Assembly (NCBI GenBank): GCA_036023115.1
Contig: JAYKKT010000048.1
Span: 8,842,501-8,906,500 of the forward strand
Length of the DNA: 64,000 nucleotides
Direction: 5' to 3'
DNA from: Brasenia schreberi
Lineage: Eukaryota; Streptophyta; Magnoliopsida; Nymphaeales; Cabombaceae
The position numbers and the translations under genes are program-made. A model generated the notes under the pieces. It did not search any database, was not told where the DNA came from, and saw only the letters and a program-made list of their open reading frames with translations. Below are positions 47,092 to 60,594 of the stretch, in pieces (the stretch's first letter is position 1; every line of letters starts with the position of its first letter).

Positions 47092-47290
47092 CTGTTGGTT
47101 GTTTGGGATCAGGAAGTCGAGAAATCAGTTCAATGATGGAAGATTTGTTTGTGAAGACTATTTTGGATGGAGAGGCCCTATAATTACAGAAGAATAGCAT
47201 GATAAGATGAAGGACATGACTGGGATCTGGATCTGGAGAAACCTGGTCCATCCAGGAAGGCGAACTACACACTATCATATACAGAATATT

Positions 47291-47395
47291 CAACAGCAAC
47301 AACCATGCCTCTTGGCACGGTAGGTGGGGTCCGTACATGGATTCTTTGATGTCATAGTGCGCCATCTTGTACCATGTAAGTAGTTATCTCCAAAA
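47291..47395 (-). mobile_element. diverged RTE-like 3' tail
   Basis: CAGCAACAACCATGCCTCTT, then GGTGGGGTCCGTACATGGATTC and a CATGT(A)AG stretch follow the RTE 3' end with clear divergence. Probably another RTE subfamily. Confidence 0.55.
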
Positions 47396-47399
47396 TATA

Positions 47400-50300
47400 C
47401 AGATTATTGCACAAATAAAAATGCAGAAAATACATATTAAGAAACAATCGATCATTGTTCATCTCAAGATCGTATCATCTAGTTTTGTGACTCTGGTACA
47501 AATGTTCAATGTTTGCGTGCCGCAGAAAACGGAATTTAGAGGATACCGTTCTTGGTGCCATTGAATCTCTTTGGCCAGTTTAGACGAGTGTCATTGCATC
47601 TCTTTGTCCAGTTTTGCAGCTGGAGTTCGTGCACACGTTTGATGAGGTGCCATGCAAATGCATACTCTCTTCTTAAATTTGCAGGATGAATTGTAACATG
47701 TGACTTCTTAATTCATGTCTCCTTGTGAACACCGATGGGTAGGACTTCCAGAACAAATCTCCATCTGATGAAGGCTTACTAGTTGCTTTTCTGGGTTACA
47801 GAGCCCTGCACACGGTCAATGTAGAAATTTTAGAGACTGAACATCAATACCTTTAAAGGGGATTTAAAGACGTCTAACAAAGTAATAAAATGTTTACAAC
47901 TTATGATATTCCTTCTCTAGAGGCAAGTTCAGGTACACCTATTGAATCTTTGAGTGTTATATGTGTTAGAATCCTTTTTCCCGACAGTTGAAGGCCTTAT
48001 AATAGAGGAAGGTGAAAAGGAACCAAGAGGTAGAAATTAGAAAAGGCTTGGTGAGGATGCTTCTCAAACAAAAGTCTGCAGTATAGAATGGAGAGCTTGC
48101 CTTGTGAAGTTGTAAAAGGCCTCCAAATGAAAGGCAACACACATGAATGTGACACCTCAGGAGCATTTGAGAGACAGAGATGCGGCTGCAAGTGAACTGC
48201 ACTTCTCCTCCATCATTTTTCGTTCATTGCTAATTGTCGATTCCATTTTTTATGCTTCACGTGTTTTAATCAACAAAGGAAACCTCAAAGCACTCAACTT
48301 TTCCACCTACATTTAATCTAAGGTTGATACGAGACTTCTACTGCTATAAGATAAGGTAAGAAAACGTGAATGAAGCATCCACCTCTACAGCTTCACAACA
48401 ACAATCCTACTTACATAATGGAGGGTTCCTTATTAGAGAGATTAAACACCAAGAATCGTGTTCTTTTGTGGTGTCTCTGTGAAACGTGCTGCTAAGTGTT
48501 TGCTGTTACGAATCACAGAAAAAGGGGAGTTGAGTGTTGCGATTGAGGTTCGTGTGAAGGCAGAACATGCACGTTGTGTGAGAGCCAGTCACTTATCATT
48601 GTTTGTGACCAGAAGCAGATGTTGCAGACTGCAGGTGTTCCATTGCTGGATGTTGTGGTGGACTGAAATCATACTACGCATGACAACCATTGAAAGGGGC
48701 AGACTATGTTGCAGTGTCGCTGAAAGTACTACAAATTGCGTTGCTGCTTTGTCCTCCTGTGGTTGCATAGCTATCTGAAAGGGAAAGTATGGCAGATACA
48801 GGTAAACATGTGGAAGGTTTACATCAAATTTTTGAAGGACGATCAGTGGACAAATTAGAACATTTTCAAGTTACAAATGTGAAACTAGATGGGAAAATTT
48901 ATTTAGAATCGGCTAGATCTCTAGAACTAGTTGTTTTAGCAAGAGGTTGATGGGAGTACCTCACAAGCACTCAGCCATGACCTAATGAAGGCAGCACAAC
49001 TTATTTAAAATGGAGGGAGGACGATGCTCTGTCCTCATGATTGTTCATGTACTTTAGATTCAACGTTGATATTTGGAGGGTTACATGTGAAAGCTTTCCA
49101 AAGAACTAGAAAAAATCAAACACGAAACTCGAATATTAGTGAATATTAAGGGGAGAGTAAATATTATGGGGAGTCACTTCTGAGTACGAGATTCAACACT
49201 TCTGAGAAAGAAAGAAGATGGAAGTACCATACCTTGGACGGCGGCTGGGCGACGGAGAGGCAAAGGCGGGTAGTGGCGAGGCTTGCGCTTGAGAGAAATG
49301 CAGAAGCTTAGCGCGAACGAGGGAGAGCGTGTTCTGCTCGTTTTTGTTTAATGGCCGAGATTGGCCCAGTTCGTGCTAGCCCACCTCCTAACGAAGTTAC
49401 TTAAAGTCTTTGGATGTCTTATGATGTTTACTTCTCTTTCGTTCACTTATTTCTTTTGTCATACACTTAGCTCAATAATTGTGTCGACTTCGATGTGAAA
49501 GAATTTGTATGCATGGTTTTAGGTCTTATATTTTTGTAAGACACCTCTACACTTTAAGATTGGTCTTTTGGTTCTTTCAAAGTTCAAATGAACTACTTTT
49601 TTTATAATTACGAGGAATTCTATTAAGAATATGGTAAGTCACATTCAAAGATTTTCTTAATCGTTGGTAGATAACCCAAAACTTCAAAGTAAAACATTAA
49701 TATATAAGATTATATTTTTTCTTTTAGCTATCCCATTATACTAAGGTGAATAAGGAGATATAAAATACCGTTGTTTTGAAAGTATTCTTAAAATAAGTTT
49801 GAAGTATATTGTCCTCTTGTGTCATATCTTAATAATTTAAGTATTTTACGAGTTTGTATTTATGCCTCATTTCTAAAGGTCACTTTTCGTGATCTACCTG
49901 GCCAACCGAACTGTAGTTCCACGAGGCTCTGATGTTCCCTATTGGATATGGAATACGGTTGACCAGAAAGCGGTCCGGCTTGCCTCAAACGTTCAATGTG
50001 TTCAGGAACCGATGAAACCCCACTATGTCGGGTCTATTAGTTGTACGGTTTTGTTTGGTTTGGTTCTAAACGAGAAAAGGTCGTGTTTAGGTTTGTGGGT
50101 TGAAAAGATAATAGAGGGAGAGTCTTAGCTGCATAGCAAAGTGTGTATATATATATACCTTTGTACTTGTATTGCAAAGTAACTCACCGTTCTCGAAAAT
50201 TCAACGAAAAAATATTATATACTAAAATATATTATACATCTAAAACACCTTATATATATATATATATATGTATATATAAGTTGATCCCAACTTGAACGAG

Positions 50301-53300
50301 ATTGCTCATAAAACACCTTTTGCGGTTTGCTTTCGCCAAGGGCTTGCTATTGTCACCTCAAATTGCTATTCCCACACTCCTATGGTCATTAATATCCGAA
50401 CTTTCCTTCTCATGATTTCTATCCTTGTGACTTCTCCTTCTCGCTCTCGGTCTCTCAAGCTGCAACTCTTACCGTCTCACTTTTTCAATCTTCGGTGCTC
50501 CACTCTTTATCTCCAACCTGTTCCTCTAACTCTCTTGATATCTCTTCTTCACACTCTCTTAGTTTTTCTCTCTCACTTTCACTTGCATTTTCTCTTAACA
50601 GGGATGCAAGGAGACACACCCGAAGTGCGTTTACCTATACGGAGACGTGTGCCTTACCCTTCAGCAAAAATACCTCAAACGTGTTAATATGAGAGTACCC
50701 AAATCCGTTCTCCTCTTTCTTTTCTTCTATCGACTTTTCCTCAACCTAAATATGTCAAAGGACAAAGTAAAATCTTAATATGTAATAAACAATAACACCG
50801 AATTTGATTGCTTTGTAGTAAATGACATGGTTGTTGAGTATGAGGGTAATAGAATTGATTATTTATTTATATTTGATACACACATGGTATACTGCAGTTG
50901 AGTAAAAAAAGAGTTGATTGGAGTATAATATAATACTTCGTTCAAAACAACAATGTGAGAGGAGTAAACTATGACTTGGACATGACAAAAGCAGCAAAAA
51001 TAAAAGCAGAACAACAGTTGATGTCGAAGGTAAGCGTTGTACTAGTATGAAGAAAGCAAATTGCATGTTTTTACTTCAATGATTTGGTGAAGCCGACGGA
51101 TCATGGAGGTTGACTATGATTAATGGTATATATAATCATCCTTAGGGGTTCAATGTAAAAGGGTGCACATTTATAGGTAGATTTATTGATACTAATTTTA
51201 AATGGATAAAGCAAATAATAAAAAGACATTGCAAGGTCAAGCATATTATGACATAGTTAAAGATAAATGATAACTTAAACATTAACCAACAAAGCATATT
51301 TATAATACAAGGCTAAAAGTCTAGCGAGAGGAAATGAGTAGCGGATAGTTCTCTAACAACTTATGCATGAAATAGATCATCATTAGTATTGTATATGTCA
51401 GCCGTAAAACAATAAACTGATTGTATCATTAACATTAAAGTTTCAAATCCTATTTCAATTGTACTGTTACATGCAATTTTCCAAAGGTATTGAAGTTTGA
51501 GTATATACATAAGTCGAATAGGTATAAGATGTCTTTCTTGAAGTTGTAGAATTAACATCAATTAATAACACTTTTTCTCTAATATTTGGTTTTATGAATC
51601 TAAAAAAGAAAAATCATGTACTGGTGTTGAGGTTATTAAGAGAGTTATTTGCCTCAAATGGATTTCGTAATGTATTATGGAATGACGGTTAGCTCCTAAT
51701 GTAATAATACACACCAATCACGAGCTCATGATGATAAACATAGTAAGTGTGATATGCATTGATCACATTGGAATAAATATTAATATATTATCTAACTAAC
51801 TAGGAATAAGGAACATGACATTGTATTTGGTGTAAGTTAGAAGAAAGTTGTTGAGTGAGGAGATGAGATGATTTACACTAAACAACTAGCTTAATAGAAG
51901 CAAAGTGGAAGAATTTTCTATTGTGCTTTTGTATATTAAAGAACTATAGTTGCATCTTTATAAGATAAAGATAGTGTAAGGGTAGACTAATCAGACTATG
52001 CTACTCACGTAACTAATAAGTATGGAATGTTCCTTGTATGTATGTATGTATATGCACACACACACACATATATATTTTGAATGTCTTGATGTTATTCGTT
52101 GATTGAGTTATAGGTTACATAATTGAAGAAGTCGTTTAAAAGTTCTCAAACCATTACTAGACATTATCTTAGGAGACCATTTTTTAGCTTGTCAGAATTT
52201 TGTAGAAAAAACTATCACATCAAGTACATGCTTTGATCATAAAAAACGAATCATGAAAAATAATGGGATAGGATTCAACCATATGTGAATGCAAGTTGCA
52301 ACCGCCACATGGGTTACCATGCTCTCACTAGATATTCATTCATTTGAAAGTTGATGACCTAATACATATGCCATCATTTGACCCTTTCTCAATAAAGATT
52401 GATATGGAGGAGGAATGATATTATATAATCGAGAACACTGCTACCACATTTGTTTAGAAAGAAAGTTGAGTAGGAGGAAAAATTTTACCAGTTGAAAAAC
52501 CATCATTTTCGTAATTGATGTATGCAATTGATTCAATGATTGCAACAGGGTTTGAATCTTCAGTTCATGATCTTAAAAGAGCTACCCATTTACCATTCTA
52601 AATGTTTCCATCTAAGAAATCCACGAAGTGAAGATTGCCCAGTATGGTCATAACCATGGTTGTGACCGAAGACATGAGGTATATCCCGAACATAGGGTTG
52701 CTTCCGTGTCAAGTAGTGTTTGCCCACTCTCTGGCATTGATTCCAAATAAGCACACTATGAGTCACCATATGCGAGAAAAACATGTACAATATCACTTGG
52801 GAAGTCATACTTGTGATGTGTTCTCTCGAGTTTGTATAGTAGATGGTGGTGTCAATGTCATTCTACGTTATATCTTGTAAATCTTATCATTGGATGTCGA
52901 TGCCCGATATGAAGTGGGCCATTGCTACTCGATAAAACGTTCCATTAGTAGTCGACAATGCTCCTACCATTAGTTTTATATGACCATCAGTTATCTATGA
53001 GAAATGTGTGATATGTGCTATTATGATACTAGGAAATGCTTGACGGTAAGGACATTCTTAATCTTATTGAATAATATCTACATTTTATTGTTTTATATTT
53101 TTATTGCACATATAAATACTTAACTTTTGTTGTATTTTGTTGCAATTGCATATAGTCGATGAATCCCCAATGTCATATCTTTCTCACTGTGGAAGAGCAT
53201 TGACATAAAAGCACTTTTAGTTGAGATTTATCATTCTGCGCATTTCTTGATCAATATTTATAGTTGACAGGTCATTTGTTGATACTCTTGATGATTTAAG

Positions 53301-53870
53301 GATGATTAGTTTGTATATTTGTAATTTGTAATAGAATGATAATATGTAACTCTTTTCTATTTGATTAGTCATTGCCCTTAAAAGTAACTCCTTTATATTT
53401 GACTTAGGTTCGATTTGGTTTGTTAACAATTCAATTTTCCATATATATATATATATATACAAATTTACATATCTATAGATATATACTAGTACATATTACT
53501 ACTTCGTATTTGATTGTCTTATGTCTTACTGTCATTACAATACATTTATCTTTCCTTTGTTTATTTATAGTGTTTAGCCATGAGGAGTGTCAAATTCAAA
53601 TTACAATTTGGAGGGACGTACATGGGAAAGGAGGCCTTATGATAATGTTTATATTTGTAGCCGTGTAAAATCAAGGGCCACAAAAATGCTCTACGGTCTC
53701 CTGTACCACAACATCACAGTAGACTTTGCTTCTGAACATCACAACAAAGTAATCATGTCTAATGTCAACGAGAATGATGCCATCATAGTCGGCCAATAAG
53801 CCTTTGAGATGTGGCTCCGGTGCTTTAAGGCTAATGAGAGACCGTTTGCCACACCCTTATATAGTGTAGA
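47400..53870. other. 6.5 kb of DNA without a recognised gene
   Basis: I see no family motif. Minor items are a GC-richer stretch at 49235-49330 that on the minus strand looks like a 5' leader ending in a GTATGG donor, a TA microsatellite at about 50250-50278, and TGTATGTATG repeats at about 52036. The remainder is AT-rich and probably old transposon DNA. Confidence 0.4.
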
Positions 53871-53874
53871 GGCC

Positions 53875-54050
53875 AAAGTGCGAGTAAGACTTACCCAAAC
53901 ACTATGACGCAACACTAATGGAAAAGACACTCGACATTGGCATACCAAATATGAAACTATGACACTAATGTGGATCCTAATCCAAAGGAGATCCAAACTG
54001 CTCTAAACCAAATAAAATCAAATCAAGTATCATGCTTCCAAGTTCGAACC
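53875..54050 (+). repeat. left copy of a diverged direct repeat flanking gypsy gag
   Basis: Shares AAAGACAC..GACATTGG-type sequence, CTATGACACTAATGTGGATC, GAGATCCAAACTGCTCTAAA and the following CAAAT(A/C)AAATC stretch with 55570-55840, in the same orientation. I estimate about three quarters identity and one gap of about 60 bp. It could be a worn LTR. Confidence 0.55.
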
Positions 54051-54599
54051 CACGCATTACATGGATCACGTCTAGATGCTCCACACTCTAATTTTGCAAC
54101 TCCACCTCGTAATCTCCTGCATCAACAAGCTCTCTCTATTAATGCCCATGCCTCGCTTTGCATTGGTATTTGTTGTCTCACTTTATTGTGAGCTATAGGG
54201 TAGTTGGCTATCATCTACATCTCGATCGCGTTCATGTACCACACGACTCATTTGTCATACTCTTGGGTGCCATTGGCTCCTCAATTACGGTCAATGCACA
54301 CTAGAATTAACCTAGAAAATCTTGCTATCCTCTTCACAAGGGCATTCATCATCTTCAGTTTGCTCATGAAAGTTGTGAATCATACAACCAGTGTCCTCAC
54401 ACAAGTCGTCGATATTATCGAATGTAAGGCACCACTATCCAACAAAGCGCATACTACATGTTCAATGTGCATTCACAACTCTCGAATGCAGTGGAGTCTC
54501 ATCATGCATCACATTCAGCAACTAAAAGGGTACAACTCACAAAATTCTCCTAATAGCTCGGTCTAGACTCATCCTGAATGCTCGGTCCTACCTTGACCA

Positions 54600-55180
54600 A
54601 CATGGAGTTCAACTTTTCATGCTTTGAACAATCTCTCATGTGGTGTGGTATGCAACAAATATAACAACTAGGGCCCTCTTGTAGGGTTTGTACCTGCTTC
54701 CCTCTATTAGTCGCATGAGTCTCCTATTATGGTGTGAGAGCTTAATCCTGTCGTGCACTTTCATTAGCGAGTTTGACTGAGGTCTCCATCAACCATGAGA
54801 CCAAGTGTCACTTTTAGCTCTCAGCTCATCTCTCTTCGAACTCTTGGAGTTCATCTCTCCTCGAGAGCCTTGTAAATCTATCAAGCTCTCCATAAAAGTC
54901 ATAATTACATACACATCTTATGGCTGATATTGGTGCATCTCCACCTCTGCCCAAAATTGTAAACTATGGACGAACTGAAATAGTTTATCTTCCTCTAACA
55001 TACCACATACGTCTGGGAGAATTGTACTAAACTGGTGTACATACTCTCTCACATTGCCCGTATACCTCAACTTGAGCACATTCTGGTGTATGTGTCAGCT
55101 CGTGAAACTTGTCATGAACTGCTGATGATGCTCCTCCTCGAATCTGACCAAGTTGTGATCAACAATCTCCCATCCTCATA
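54600..55180 (-). mobile_element. Ty3/gypsy gag remnant
   Basis: Minus-strand frames show the gag core TGNVREYVHQFSTILPDVCG, EEDKLFQFVHSLQFWAEVEM and, at about 54620-54670, a zinc knuckle of the gypsy type C-x2-C-x3-H-x4-C (CYICCIPHHMRDC). Stops and shifts interrupt it. No protease or reverse transcriptase follows before the left repeat, so either the element was a gag-only derivative or the pol was lost. Confidence 0.7.
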
Positions 55181-55569
55181 ATGTTTGGATCAACTTCGAA
55201 TAAACCTTGTGCAACCCATGGGTTTCAAGGCAAAACAAAAATCAAAACTCTTTTTTGGTCAACAAAACCGATATCTTCTAGCAAGCAAACCCAATCAAAC
55301 TTGCTTTCAATAACACAGGAGGTTTTGGTATCAATTGTCATGAATCGAGCCCCACCAATCTCGAAAACTGCATGGAAATGTCGTCGGCTTGAACTGTGGT
55401 GTTGCTCAACCTTGTGTCGAACAACAAGCTTGAAAATACTGACACATGCAAAACAACTAAGTTTGTCTCTCCCTTGGTATCTCTCTCAATGTCAATAGAA
55501 AACAAAAGGAAAGCTAGATTATGGCACAATCCTCTCTGCAATAAAGACCAATACAATAAAGGCCAAAAT

Positions 55570-55840
55570 CCGAATAAGACCTAAACATACAGATACTATG
55601 ACACAACACTAGTAGAAAAGACACGACACTAACACAAAAGAGACACTTGACATGGACACACCAAATGTGAAACCACAACACCAATATGGATCCCAACTAA
55701 TTTGGATTTGAATCTAAATCTAATATCTAACTACAGTCCAAACTACTCTAGACAAATCCAAATGAGATCCAAACTACTCTAAACCAAATCAAATCCAAAT
55801 CAAGTATGACACTTCTAAGTCTGATCCACGCACAGGTGCT
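55570..55840 (+). repeat. right copy of the diverged direct repeat
   Basis: Pairs with 53875-54050, with an extra stretch of about 60 bp in the middle. Together the two bracket the gag remnant by roughly 1.5 kb. Confidence 0.55.
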
Positions 55841-57150
55841 ATTGACATCCGGTCAATGTCATGTAACACCGTTGAAATGTCTTACTAAGTCTCTCAAGTT
55901 TTGATTCCAATATAATAAATTCAAGAGTAGAAATTTCTCTCCTATTATGCTCAATGATTTTAAGCTTCTATGCCTTTGTCATCATTTGATGCCTCTACCG
56001 AGCCATTTTCTTCGTCCCTTGTTGCTCTAAGTTGTGTGTGCTTGGTGTCCAGCCCTCTCAATAGATGGATTTAGGTTTGACCTGAGATAAGCTATGGATC
56101 CTTTTTGGGATTCCAGGAATTTTGCACATTATGTATATCACAAGGTTGGTTTTCGAAATTGACATTCTTGCGGAGGAGTTCATCCTCCCAAGGATTCTTC
56201 CAGTTGCCAGATGACAAAGATGGAAAGTCATCATCAGACGCTATTAGAAATTTCCTCAATGTACCTGTCCTATATTAGCATAATATTAAAATGCATAGAT
56301 CCACGGATCAGAATTGAACCAAACCGAAATCAATGATCTGGTGCGGTTCAGTCTTATATACTGTGATTTGGTAAAATTTGAGAACCAATCATATTTTTTT
56401 TTTTTCAAAGTCAGGCTAGAAAAGAACCAAACTGGACTGTGAACACCACAACATGCAATCGAACACCACAAAAGGACCCCCACTAATCCGGTCTGACCGA
56501 GGTCAGCCCACTATGGGATTAAACTCTTCCAGTTCTGGTTTTCTCCATTCACAAGGCTTGAACTCCAGGCCTTTGCTTAAGGGGAGCAAGTGCCAAACCA
56601 CTTTAGTTGTTAATATAAAAGTTCCAGGTTCACATTTGCATCCAACATTTAATGCAGCCTTCAAGAGACAGGTGCTTGTGCCGGAACGGTTAGGGATTCT
56701 AATAATTGCACAAAGAAGGCAAATATTTCTTAAAAAGCCCGAGAAACAGAATAACGGCTCAATAGGGTTCCCCGAATAGTGAGGTAAACCGTAAACCAAA
56801 TGAGTTCGCAGCAAATGAAGCACACAAAGGAGGACAAACGAAACCCCCTAAAGTGGGCGGCTGAGATTCTAGGGGTGTAGAAGTCTAGCCATTGATCTCA
56901 CCGAAGTCAACGATGCAAAATTTTCCATAGGTATACATACAAGTAACCAATACTATCAGTCTCTTTGAATATGGAGTGATAGAGTTTGCATCACTACAAA
57001 CAGAAACCCTAGAATCGACGATGACAATGGGAGATCTGGACGATTGGGAATGGTCACCAGATCTACTAAGGCGAGGCAAAGTTGACAGAAGAAGAAAAGG
57101 GGAAAAAAGAAATCAAGCTCAAGTTTGCATGGCGAGGGATACAAACAGAT
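55841..57150. other. intergenic DNA with GGTTCGGTTT-like repeat and a leader-like stretch
   Basis: At 56320-56450 there is CCAAACCGAAA / GGTTCAG repeat sequence like that inside the MITE at 18631. At about 56985-57150, on the minus strand, a pyrimidine-rich run followed by TCTAGGGTTTCTG (a telo-box) resembles a plant 5' untranslated leader, but no coding exon follows it. Confidence 0.35.
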
Positions 57151-57565
57151 TATAATTGAATCTGATTCAGCTTTCTGTAGTTAATTCGCTTCCTCCAACA
57201 ATCAACCTACATGGAAGGGTCCTAACAGTCCAAGGTTCACCTGCAATTAATCATGATACGGAGATCAAAATAAAGAACTTCTATATGCAGTTTGGATGAA
57301 GGCAAATCATATGTATGAAGAACGGTCGCCACAAGAAGGAACCCAGATAGCTTATCTAGTAACATACACGAATCCTTTCACTTCTAAGAAATTTGGGAAT
57401 ACAAAGCTGAGTTAGTAACTTCTCACGGAGTTCAATCTTTCGTAAATCAACCAACAGCAGCCACCATTTTCATCTAATTTTCCTCCTTTCCCTGCGCAAG
57501 GAAATACCCAGCAGCTACATAAGAGGTAATACATTATTCAATGCATCCTCATCAGCCACATGAGT

Positions 57566-57686
57566 TCATCCTCCACTAGCATAGAGGCGAGTCCACTCCT
57601 TGGCTGCATTCATGGAAACAAAGTCACCTAAGTATGCCATTTTGATTCTGCAAGTCATGTCGGTGTACATAATGCATGTAAATGTT

Positions 57687-57748
<62 letters not shown>

Positions 57749-58575
57749 TCAAGGCAAACCATATAAACAGGAATCGCTTACTAAAAGTAAGAGAAAGCAC
57801 TTGAGATGATGCTTCAAATCACGTAGCATACCAAGGCTAAACCTTAACCCCATACAAAGTGACTGAAAATTCTTAGTCATTGTTGTTCTCTATCTTGAGG
57901 AATATCCTCATTTAACTCCAAATAATTTCTTCACAAATATCATGGCCTTTCAAATGACAATGATGTGATTTGAAATCTAAGTCATTCCAGGTTAACAATG
58001 GAGGGCTGCAACCTTTTATCCCGTTTCCATGGGTCAACACTCACTGTGATCCAAAAGCAGGAGCTTTGATCACCAAATAAATGCTTTTAGGCAGCACGTA
58101 TGAGACACCACTGAGGGCACTGCGCTTCAAATAAATAGAATAACACGCAGAGAAAGAAAAGGAGCCAACTATTTACCTGTTTCTACAGCTTCTGCTTCAT
58201 TTTGTTTCCAATGCTTGGCAATGTTCTCGGACAACGGATCATCCGGATTAGGAGCACTCAACAATGCCTGAATACTGAGAGCAGAATACCAAGATAAGGC
58301 TCATAAACATGCCCTACTGCATTTGGACATTAGGATCTTTCTTGAAAAGGTATAGTGAGAGTGAAATACCTCAAGAGGACAGTTCGTATTTGGAGGGCCG
58401 GACTCCATTTGTCTTTCAGGATATCTAGACATATTCGCCCGAGCTGCAAAGAACAAATAGTTATTTCATAGGAAATGAGAATTTTTTAACTTGGGAAAAC
58501 CTTCACTACAGACAAAGGAAAGAAACTGCTTGCCTTGTCAATATTGGGATGGTATATCTTGGTAAGAAACCGAAC
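57566..58575 (-). CDS. ubiquitin-conjugating enzyme E2, UBC13/UBC35-UBC36 type, 3' exons only
   Basis: UBC13-type E2s pair with a UEV/MMZ partner to build Lys63-linked chains in DNA-damage tolerance and signalling. Four exons are present in transcription order: 58534-58575 ([14 protein letters not shown]), 58370-58443 ([17 protein letters not shown]), 58177-58274 ([20 protein letters not shown]) and 57566-57603 ([12 protein letters not shown], stop). They join in frame. The HPN motif and catalytic Cys (RICLD) are present. The first intron here has a GC donor (GACAAG|GCAAGC). About 69 N-terminal residues are missing: no matching exon lies between 58576 and the copia element at about 59.3 kb, and the transposons fill the rest. 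The gene is either 5'-truncated or its first exons lie beyond the window. Confidence 0.92.
57686..57744. repeat. (GT)n(TA)n(GA)n compound microsatellite in an E2 intron
   Basis: Six GT, eleven TA and about thirteen GA units in the intron between the last two UBC13-type exons. Confidence 0.95.
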
Positions 58576-59330
58576 CTGGTTAAACAGAACCCTTTCTTAA
58601 AGAAAATCAACGCAGATGGATGTTTGCAGCAAAATAATAGATACAGATACGCATGTCAAACCACTTAAACAAGAATAGAACAAAAGAAATGCGACAGTGA
58701 ATGGCATTATATTGAGTACAGAGTACACCATCACAAGGTTTATAGAACAAAGCCCCAAAAAACACGATAACCTGCGTTCATCCCAATTGTACTTGAGATG
58801 GGCAAAGTCAAGCACTGGTTGCAGGAAGCCCACTTCTATAAGAAAATCAAATAAGAGGAATCCCAGAAGGCAAGCTGATACAAACTTCACTATCGGATGT
58901 ACAAGTCTTCGATGATTTCTTCGCTTACAAACAGAAGGGAAGATAATTATCATATTTTCTGTTCCTTGATGTGAAAGTGGAGTGAATTGCTAACACCAAA
59001 TTAGCAGCAAATACTTTGACTATACGTCAACCGGAATGGAGGCACAGCTGATGCAGTTTCATGGAACAACTGATCTGAAAGCTGGTTCAAGAATTGAGCA
59101 TTTTTAAGTCACTGAACAACTGGATCAACCTTTCCCTTTCTTAATAGTAGCAGAAGGACCAAAGAACATTCTATTCATGCTGAACAAAATGAGTTCCGTT
59201 TTGTTGTCATTTTCTTATTTATCTACACCTGGTCAAATATGAAAAGCCCAACCAGTTGGGCTCGCACACAAGAATGCCTAAGGAAGAAAGTTGAAAACCA
59301 CTGACATGTGTAAGAAGATGGGAATAAGGC
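58576..59330. other. upstream of the UBC13-type exons, no exon found
   Basis: Both strands were read for the N-terminal E2 half (RIIKET, GPTQSPYEGG-like motifs) without success. No other gene or repeat is recognised. Confidence 0.4.
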
Positions 59331-60546
59331 TGCAGGCAACAGTTCATAGTCAATTTTTATAGTTTTAGTTTATAGTTTTTGCTTTATTTTCTTAAGTAGT
59401 TGTTTATTTGCTTAAGTAGTTGTTTTTAAAGGTAGTTGTAAATTAGATTCATTAATGACATGTGTGTAATGCTGGTGCTTAAAAGGGAAAAACCCTACCA
59501 ACAACTTAAGTTTTCAATAAAAGAAGAGAGGGTGCTCCAAGATCTGCCGAATGCAACTCCATTTCATCTTCAATCTTCCTATATCAAGTTTCTTGATTAT
59601 TTACAGTGTTTTGACATAATATCAGAGCCTTCAAGGCTGATTCCTCGTAATCGCAAGCAGCAGCAGAGAAGAAAATGTGGTCTTTTTTTGTCAGAAAGTG
59701 AGTCAAGTAAGTAACCATCATTTTCCTTCAAGATTAGTGCAAAAACCATGGACAATAAGGTGAAATAATAAGCATCAACATCTAGTCTCAAAAGTGACCA
59801 TAAAAGTCCTTTCAAGTAACCAACATTCGATTGGATGAACATAACTATATGGAATATGTAAGATCTATAAAACTTATCATTAAATCTAGAGTAAAACTAA
59901 CTTATATCAATCAAAATCAGATCTATCCTAGTGAAGATAATAGTGATTATGAACGATGGACAAAAGAAGATGCTCTTGTGAGCTTGTAGCTGATTCAATC
60001 GATGGCGCCAACAATAAACAAAACGTTGATGTATATAGAGACTGCAGCAAAAATATTGGCAGCAGTAGAAGAAGCATATTCCAAACAAAGGAACATAGCA
60101 AAAGGATATGACATTCTTGAGAAATAAGAAAATGACATCAAAGAAACAGATCACTAAGTGAATATTATGGAGAATTGCGTGGATTATGGAATGAATAAAA
60201 GCATCTTGCAGAAAACAAGTGCAACCACTATGTGAAAGAGCGAGCAATTGATAATGAAGTCAAAAAGGTGTTTGATCTCTTTTGGGGCATAGATCATGAA
60301 TATGAGCAGATTCAACTCAATATTTTGAGTAAGGAGTTACAATGAGTTAGAACTTTATACTCTCTTCTATTGAGAGAAGAAGATAGAAGAAATCTCAAGA
60401 AAGGAGATGTAAAACAAAAAAGATGACATTTACTAGAAGATGACACAATTTTCAGCGAGGAAGAAACCCTACTAAAGGAAGAGGGACTGACCGTTTCCAA
60501 AATTATGATAAAAAAATAAATTACAGTATTCACATTATGGAAAAAG

Positions 60547-60565
60547 AAAACACACTAGTGAACAA
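60547..60565. repeat. target-site duplication of the RTE LINE, left copy
   Basis: AAAACACACTAGTGAACAA, identical to 63841-63859. In the copia frame it encodes part of the gag zinc knuckle. Confidence 0.95.
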
Positions 60566-60594
60566 CAACAACAACAACTAAGCCTTTTCCCATA

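Noticed and set aside
48458..48778. 106-residue plus-strand frame
   Set aside because: No motif, unusual Cys/Arg-rich composition and no splice or promoter context.
49235..49330. 5' exon of an organelle-targeted protein on the minus strand
   Set aside because: There is no ATG before the GTATGG donor and no downstream exon could be assigned; left as a leader-like stretch.
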